From Balneolaceae bacterium (GTDB lineage: Bacteria > Bacteroidota > Rhodothermia > Balneolales > Balneolaceae): 9,442 nucleotides of DNA. A program made the translations under genes and the position numbers. The stretch covers positions 1-9,442 of the forward strand of contig JAASTO010000091.1 of assembly GCA_021767245.1 (NCBI GenBank), read 5' to 3'. Below, one piece after another: positions 6,271-9,442 of the stretch; position 1 is the first letter of the stretch, and each line of letters opens with the position of its first letter. The notes under the pieces were generated by a model, which saw only the letters and a list, made by a program, of their open reading frames with translations, did not search any database and was not told where the DNA came from.

Positions 6271-6834
6271 ATGTTGATCCTTGATCTGATTATTGCGATT
6301 CCGGTCCTGTACTTTGCCTATAAAGGTGCAGTAAATGGTTTGATCAAGGAAGTCCTCAATATTGTTGGGATCATATTGGCTGTTTTTATCACATTCAATT
6401 ACCTGGATATGTTTACAGGGCTGATCGGCCCCATGTTTGAAGAAGGTGCCTCGTATGTTCCTTTTATATCCGGGACCATTCTATTTGTTGGTACCCTCGG
6501 AATTGTGGCCGCCATTGCCTATGGAACCAAAGAATTATTGAAAGCCATTAAACTCAGTTCTGTAAACAGAGTACTTGGAGCAACCTTTGGTTTACTGAAA
6601 AGCAGCATTATCGTAAGCACTATTCTGTTGTTGTTGTCAGGTTTCAATATCCCGGCTGAGGAATCCCGAAAAGAATCCTATTTGTACCCCTTTATTATTT
6701 ATGTAGCACCATTTGCGTACGATTCAGTCGCCCTCATTTACCCCGGGGCCGAAACGTATTCCGAGACACTCAAGAAAAATGTTGGCAGCTACGACCCATT
6801 AGATAACATTCCATTTTTAAACGATAATAACTAA
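6271..6834 (+). CDS. CvpA-family inner-membrane protein
   Basis: The product is 187 residues with four predicted membrane helices at about 1-18, 25-45, 64-85 and 104-126, followed by a soluble tail of about 60 residues. The order fits CvpA (colicin V production) proteins, including the N-terminal LILDLIIAIPVLYFAYKGAVNGLIKE pattern, with a glycine-rich turn after the first helix, and the VNRVLGATFGLLKSSII segment before the fourth helix. In E. coli CvpA is needed for colicin V export and has been linked to envelope stress tolerance; the biochemical activity is unknown. The C-terminal tail is rich in proline and tyrosine and I recognise no motif in it. A GGGAGG sequence at 6254-6259 could be a rather distant Shine-Dalgarno. 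The stop is 2 bases before tyrS, so the two are probably coupled. Confidence 0.85.
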   Translation: MLILDLIIAIPVLYFAYKGAVNGLIKEVLNIVGIILAVFITFNYLDMFTGLIGPMFEEGASYVPFISGTILFVGTLGIVAAIAYGTKELLKAIKLSSVNRVLGATFGLLKSSIIVSTILLLLSGFNIPAEESRKESYLYPFIIYVAPFAYDSVALIYPGAETYSETLKKNVGSYDPLDNIPFLNDNN

Positions 6835-6836
6835 AA

Positions 6837-8051
6837 ATGTCATTTTTACCGGTTGAAGAACAATTAGACATCATTCGCAGAGGAACGACAGAAATTGTTC
6901 CTGAAGATGAACTCATCGAGAAATTAAAACGATCAAAAAAAGAAAATAAACCCCTGAAGATTAAACTTGGGGTGGACCCGACTCGTCCGGATCTGCATTT
7001 AGGGCATTCTGTAATTCTTAGAAAAATGAGGCAGTTTCAGGATCTGGGCCACGAGGTGATCCTGATCATAGGTGGTTTTACAGCCATGATCGGGGATCCA
7101 ACCGGACAGAATAAAACGCGCCCGCCTTTGACGCTGGAAGAGGTGAATGAAAATGCAGAGACATATATAGATCAGGCCAAACGTATACTTGATGAAGATA
7201 AACTCACTCTGACCAATAACTACGACTGGCTGGGTGTAATGGACTTTATGGATGTCATTAAGCTTTCTTCTAAGCTTACGGTTGCCAGAATGATAGAGAG
7301 AGATGACTTCTCGAAACGATTCGAGAACAATGAACCCATTTCGCTGCATGAGTTTTTGTATCCACTGGCGCAGGGGCAAGACTCAGTACACCTTAAGTCA
7401 GATGTGGAACTGGGAGGAACGGATCAGAAGTTTAACTTGCTGGTTGGACGGCAGCTCCAAAAAGAAGACGGACAGGAACCGCAGGTTTGCCTGATGATGC
7501 CTTTATTGGTTGGAACTGATGGTTCAGCAAAAATGTCTAAATCCTATGACAATTATATAGGTATTAATGAGGAGCCAAACGAAATGTATGGCAAGTCTTT
7601 ATCTATTCCGGATAATCTCATCTATGCCTATTATGAATTAGTGACGGATATCAAAACGGATGACCTGCCGGCCATAAAGGCAAAAATTGAGAAGGATCCT
7701 CGTAACGCCAAGCACGATCTGGCCTTCACCATAGTTCGAATGTATCACGGCGAAGAAGCGGCAAAAGCAGCCAAAGAGCATTTTGAAAAAACAGTGATCA
7801 ATAAAGAAGTACCCGATGATGCACCGACTTTCAGCTTCCCGGTTGGAGAGGAAATCAGGCTACTGGATATTGTAGCAGAAACCGGTTTCTCTCCAAGTAA
7901 TGGTGAAACCAAACGCATGATCAAACAGGGTGGTATTAGCGTGGATGACAAGAAGGTCATTGATAAGAACTACTCGATCACCTTCAAAGAAGGGGATGAG
8001 TTTACCCTTAAAGTTGGAAAGAGAAATTTTGGAATCATAAAAGGGAAATAG
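6837..8051 (+). CDS. tyrS: Tyrosyl-tRNA synthetase
   Basis: This class Ic aminoacyl-tRNA synthetase activates tyrosine with ATP and charges tRNA-Tyr in the cytoplasm. The 404-residue length and motifs fit the bacterial TyrRS branch with a C-terminal S4 domain. The Rossmann catalytic domain has the HIGH-type signature HLGH (54-57) inside LGVDPTRPDLHLGHSVILRK, GGFTAMIGDPTG (79-90), and YPLAQGQDSVHLKSDVELGGTDQKFN (175-200), which provides tyrosine- and ATP-site residues. The KMSKS loop AKMSKS is at 231-236. The S4-like RNA-binding domain covers about 338-400 (LLDIVAETGFSPSNGETKRMIKQGGISV). The ATG is 2 bases after the CvpA-family stop and has no Shine-Dalgarno. No T-box-like leader is possible, since the upstream sequence is coding. 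Confidence 0.97.
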   Translation: MSFLPVEEQLDIIRRGTTEIVPEDELIEKLKRSKKENKPLKIKLGVDPTRPDLHLGHSVILRKMRQFQDLGHEVILIIGGFTAMIGDPTGQNKTRPPLTLEEVNENAETYIDQAKRILDEDKLTLTNNYDWLGVMDFMDVIKLSSKLTVARMIERDDFSKRFENNEPISLHEFLYPLAQGQDSVHLKSDVELGGTDQKFNLLVGRQLQKEDGQEPQVCLMMPLLVGTDGSAKMSKSYDNYIGINEEPNEMYGKSLSIPDNLIYAYYELVTDIKTDDLPAIKAKIEKDPRNAKHDLAFTIVRMYHGEEAAKAAKEHFEKTVINKEVPDDAPTFSFPVGEEIRLLDIVAETGFSPSNGETKRMIKQGGISVDDKKVIDKNYSITFKEGDEFTLKVGKRNFGIIKGK

Positions 8052-8060
8052 AGAGACGGC

Positions 8061-8828
8061 TTGAAGAAAATAAGTTCATACAACGTAAACGGAATCAGAG
8101 CGGCTCATCGAAAAGGCTTTGTGGATTGGGTGGAAGAAAGTGATCCTGATATCATATGTATTCAGGAATTGAGGGCCACAGAGAAACAGATCCCTAAAGA
8201 TATCAGGGAGCTGGATTATCATGAGCACTATCATGTCGCGGAAAAGAAGGGATATTCCGGCGTAGCGATCTATACAAAGGAAGAACCGATCCATGTTGAA
8301 TCCGGAATCGGAGTGGACTGGATAGATGCTGAAGGTCGTATAATTATGGCTGAATATGATTCTTTCCGTGTATTCAGTGTGTATGCCCCCAGTGGAACCA
8401 CCGGTGATATCAGGCAGGATATGAAGATGGACTTCCTCGATAAATTCATTCAATTTGGTGAACGGTTCACGAAGGATAACAAACCATCAGTCTTTTGTGG
8501 GGATTTCAATATTTGTCACACAGAAATTGACATTCATAACCCGGACAAACAGCATAAAACATCCGGATTTTTGCCTGAAGAGCGTCAATGGGTGAGTGAA
8601 TTTCTGGATAGAGGTTATGAGGATGTTTTCCGGAAACTTCATCCGGAAAAAAAGGACCTGTACAGCTGGTGGAGCTACAGAGCCGCTTCAAAAGAACGAA
8701 ACAAAGGCTGGAGAATTGACTATCATCTGGCAACACCGGATCTGTCAGGATCAGCTGTTGAAGCGGAGATCGAAAAAAAATGGGATCTTTCAGATCATGC
8801 ACCGGTGAGTATTACCTATGATATTTAA
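8061..8828 (+). CDS. xth: Exodeoxyribonuclease III / AP endonuclease
   Basis: This enzyme cuts DNA 5' of abasic sites and removes 3' blocking groups and nucleotides in base-excision repair. The 255-residue protein is a complete endonuclease/exonuclease/phosphatase fold of the ExoA/ExoIII type. Visible catalytic residues are Asn8 (SYNVNGIRA), Glu36 (DIICIQELR), Tyr108 (FSVYAPSG), Asp148 and Asn150 (FCGDFNICH), Asp220 (GWRIDYHLAT) and Asp245-His246 (LSDHAPVSI), matching the E. coli set N7, E34, Y109, D151, N153, D229 and H259. The start is TTG: it places MKKISSYNVNGIRA at the usual family N-terminus, and a purine-rich GAGAGA (8051-8056) precedes it. It sits 9 bases after tyrS, the last gene of the yqeY-to-xth cluster. 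Whether it should be called xth or exoA is a naming matter. Confidence 0.95.
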   Translation: MKKISSYNVNGIRAAHRKGFVDWVEESDPDIICIQELRATEKQIPKDIRELDYHEHYHVAEKKGYSGVAIYTKEEPIHVESGIGVDWIDAEGRIIMAEYDSFRVFSVYAPSGTTGDIRQDMKMDFLDKFIQFGERFTKDNKPSVFCGDFNICHTEIDIHNPDKQHKTSGFLPEERQWVSEFLDRGYEDVFRKLHPEKKDLYSWWSYRAASKERNKGWRIDYHLATPDLSGSAVEAEIEKKWDLSDHAPVSITYDI

Positions 8829-8835
8829 CCAATAA

Positions 8836-8871
8836 TTCCGTTCGGAAACCAAAGTTTGTTTCCGATATAAA
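8836..8871 (+). promoter_or_regulatory. Inverted repeats and possible operator/promoter before marR
   Basis: TCGGAAAC (8842-8849) and GTTTCCGA (8858-8865) are perfect 8-bp arms with an 8-base centre CAAAGTTT. TTCCG (8836-8840) also forms a 5-bp inverted repeat with CGGAA (8843-8847), so the half-site occurs three times. A -10-like TATAAA (8866-8871) abuts the right arm, but its -35 is poor and it would leave almost no leader before the ATG at 8881. MarR regulators commonly bind such palindromes over their own promoters, so I read this as a candidate autoregulatory operator. It could also be an RNA hairpin after xth, but there is no T-run. Confidence 0.5.
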
Positions 8872-8880
8872 AACGAAATA

Positions 8881-9336
8881 ATGGGCACACACTTTAAAGG
8901 CGACAAAGAAGAAGTAAGAACGCTAAACGCGTTCATTAAATTAACACGAGCCAGTGAAAGTGTGAATGGCCGACTATCCCGTCATCTGTCTGATGCAAAC
9001 CTGACCGTTACACAATTCGGTGCACTGGAGGCGCTTCTGCATCTTGGTCCGTTGAATCAAAGAGAATTGGGCCAAAAACTGCTAAAAAGCGGTGGTAATA
9101 TTACACTAGTGATCGATAACCTTCTTAAAAATGGATTGGTGGAAAAGGTCACGGATCCCAATGACCGGCGAGCGGTCATCATCAGTCTGACAAAGAAAGG
9201 GAGAGCATTCATTGAAGACCTTTTTCCTCAACACCTTGAAAGAATTAAAGAAGAATTCTCTGTCCTTACCTCTGAAGAAAAAGAGCAGTTAGCGATGATT
9301 TGTAAGAAACTTGGGGTAGGTAAAGGAAATGAATAA
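8881..9336 (+). CDS. MarR-family transcriptional regulator
   Basis: The 151-residue protein is typical of MarR winged-helix dimeric regulators. N- and C-terminal helices (about 10-38 and 114-145) would form the dimer interface. The wHTH is at about 41-110: LTVTQFGALEALLHLG, NQRELGQKLLKSGGNITLVIDNLLKNGLV (recognition helix around 70-84), then the wing with DPNDRRAVIISLTKKG, the signature DxxDRR at 92-97. The only cysteine (Cys141) is near the C-terminus, so it lacks the N-terminal redox cysteine of OhrR. The ligand and targets cannot be read from the sequence. The SGGNITxVIDNLxKxGLV form resembles the MhqR/YkvE-like branch involved in stress or quinone response, but that is a loose impression. 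The ATG has no Shine-Dalgarno. A perfect inverted repeat 16-39 bases upstream suggests autoregulation, and a further gene begins 27 bases after its stop. Confidence 0.93.
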   Translation: MGTHFKGDKEEVRTLNAFIKLTRASESVNGRLSRHLSDANLTVTQFGALEALLHLGPLNQRELGQKLLKSGGNITLVIDNLLKNGLVEKVTDPNDRRAVIISLTKKGRAFIEDLFPQHLERIKEEFSVLTSEEKEQLAMICKKLGVGKGNE

Positions 9337-9350
9337 GAAGAATAAATAAG

Positions 9351-9356
9351 AGAGGG
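9351..9356 (+). promoter_or_regulatory. Ribosome-binding site of the right-edge gene
   Basis: AGAGGG lies six bases before the ATG at 9363. It is the best-placed Shine-Dalgarno-like sequence in the window, and it decides the start of the truncated last gene. Confidence 0.5.
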
Positions 9357-9362
9357 AACCAA

Positions 9363-9442
9363 ATGATATTTAGTATAAATATAAGAAGTGAACAACAGTC
9401 AAAAGAGCAGAAGCTTATCAATGTTTTATTAACCCTGGCAAC
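9363..9442 (+). CDS. Start of an unidentified gene (cut by the window end)
   Basis: An ATG at 9363 with a good AGAGGG site opens a frame that stays open to the window end. The other two plus-strand frames close at once (TGA at 9364, TAG at 9371). The 26 visible residues begin MIFSINIRSEQQSKEQKL and continue with INVLLTLA, which could be the start of a hydrophobic segment. It follows marR by 26 bases in the same direction, so it is probably co-transcribed with marR and is a natural candidate for its target. Too little is present to name a family. Confidence 0.5.
   Translation, partial: MIFSINIRSEQQSKEQKLINVLLTLA

Noticed and set aside
6600..6840. T-box or other riboswitch leader for tyrS
   Set aside because: The sequence upstream of tyrS is the coding end of the CvpA-family gene, with only two bases between stop and start.
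6999..8808. Minus-strand and alternative-frame ORFs of up to 126 codons opposite or within tyrS and xth
   Set aside because: The host genes are intact and highly conserved, and these ORFs are shadow translations.
1..9442. CRISPR array, insertion sequence, phage or defence genes, tRNA or rRNA
   Set aside because: I saw no spaced direct repeats, transposase motifs, phage-like proteins or tRNA cloverleaf in the gaps between genes.

Overview
The window is a compact stretch of bacterial chromosome made almost entirely of housekeeping genes. Several signs point to the Bacteroidota/Balneolota/Rhodothermota side of the FCB group. A DUF4295-type small protein lies directly after rpmB and rpmG, GyrB is of the short 645-residue type without the insertion seen in E. 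coli, most start codons lack a Shine-Dalgarno sequence and are preceded by A/T-rich sequence, and base composition is moderate and slightly AT-rich. A Balneolaceae-like marine bacterium is my best guess, but it is an inference from gene content and not a database result.

Layout. At the left edge (2-331, +) is the 3' end of an unrecognised gene that is open to the window start. It converges on gyrA, and the two share a bidirectional hairpin terminator (331-358). From 4851 down to 395 on the minus strand lies a gyrB-gyrA operon encoding both DNA gyrase subunits. A 270-base divergent intergenic region (4852-5121) follows. It is AT-rich and holds one perfect consensus DnaA box and one relaxed-consensus DnaA box in tandem, plus candidate promoters for both directions. 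On the plus strand come three tiny ribosomal genes (rpmB, rpmG and a DUF4295 gene; the last two encode under 60 residues), closed by a very strong intrinsic terminator (5741-5777).

Next is a tight four-gene plus-strand cluster: yqeY (GatB/YqeY-like), a CvpA-family membrane protein, tyrS, and an exodeoxyribonuclease III/AP endonuclease with a TTG start. The gaps are 7, 2 and 9 bases, so this is almost certainly one operon. After a 52-base gap with a perfect inverted repeat, a MarR-family regulator (8881-9336) begins. It is followed by the start of another gene (9363 to the window end) with a good ribosome-binding site.

The themes are DNA topology, translation and DNA repair. I found no CRISPR array, insertion sequence, phage gene, toxin-antitoxin pair, tRNA or rRNA, and nothing that I can honestly call a new system. 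The part most worth a second look is the gyrB/rpmB divergent region with its DnaA boxes, followed by the inverted repeats in front of marR and the unidentified genes at both edges.
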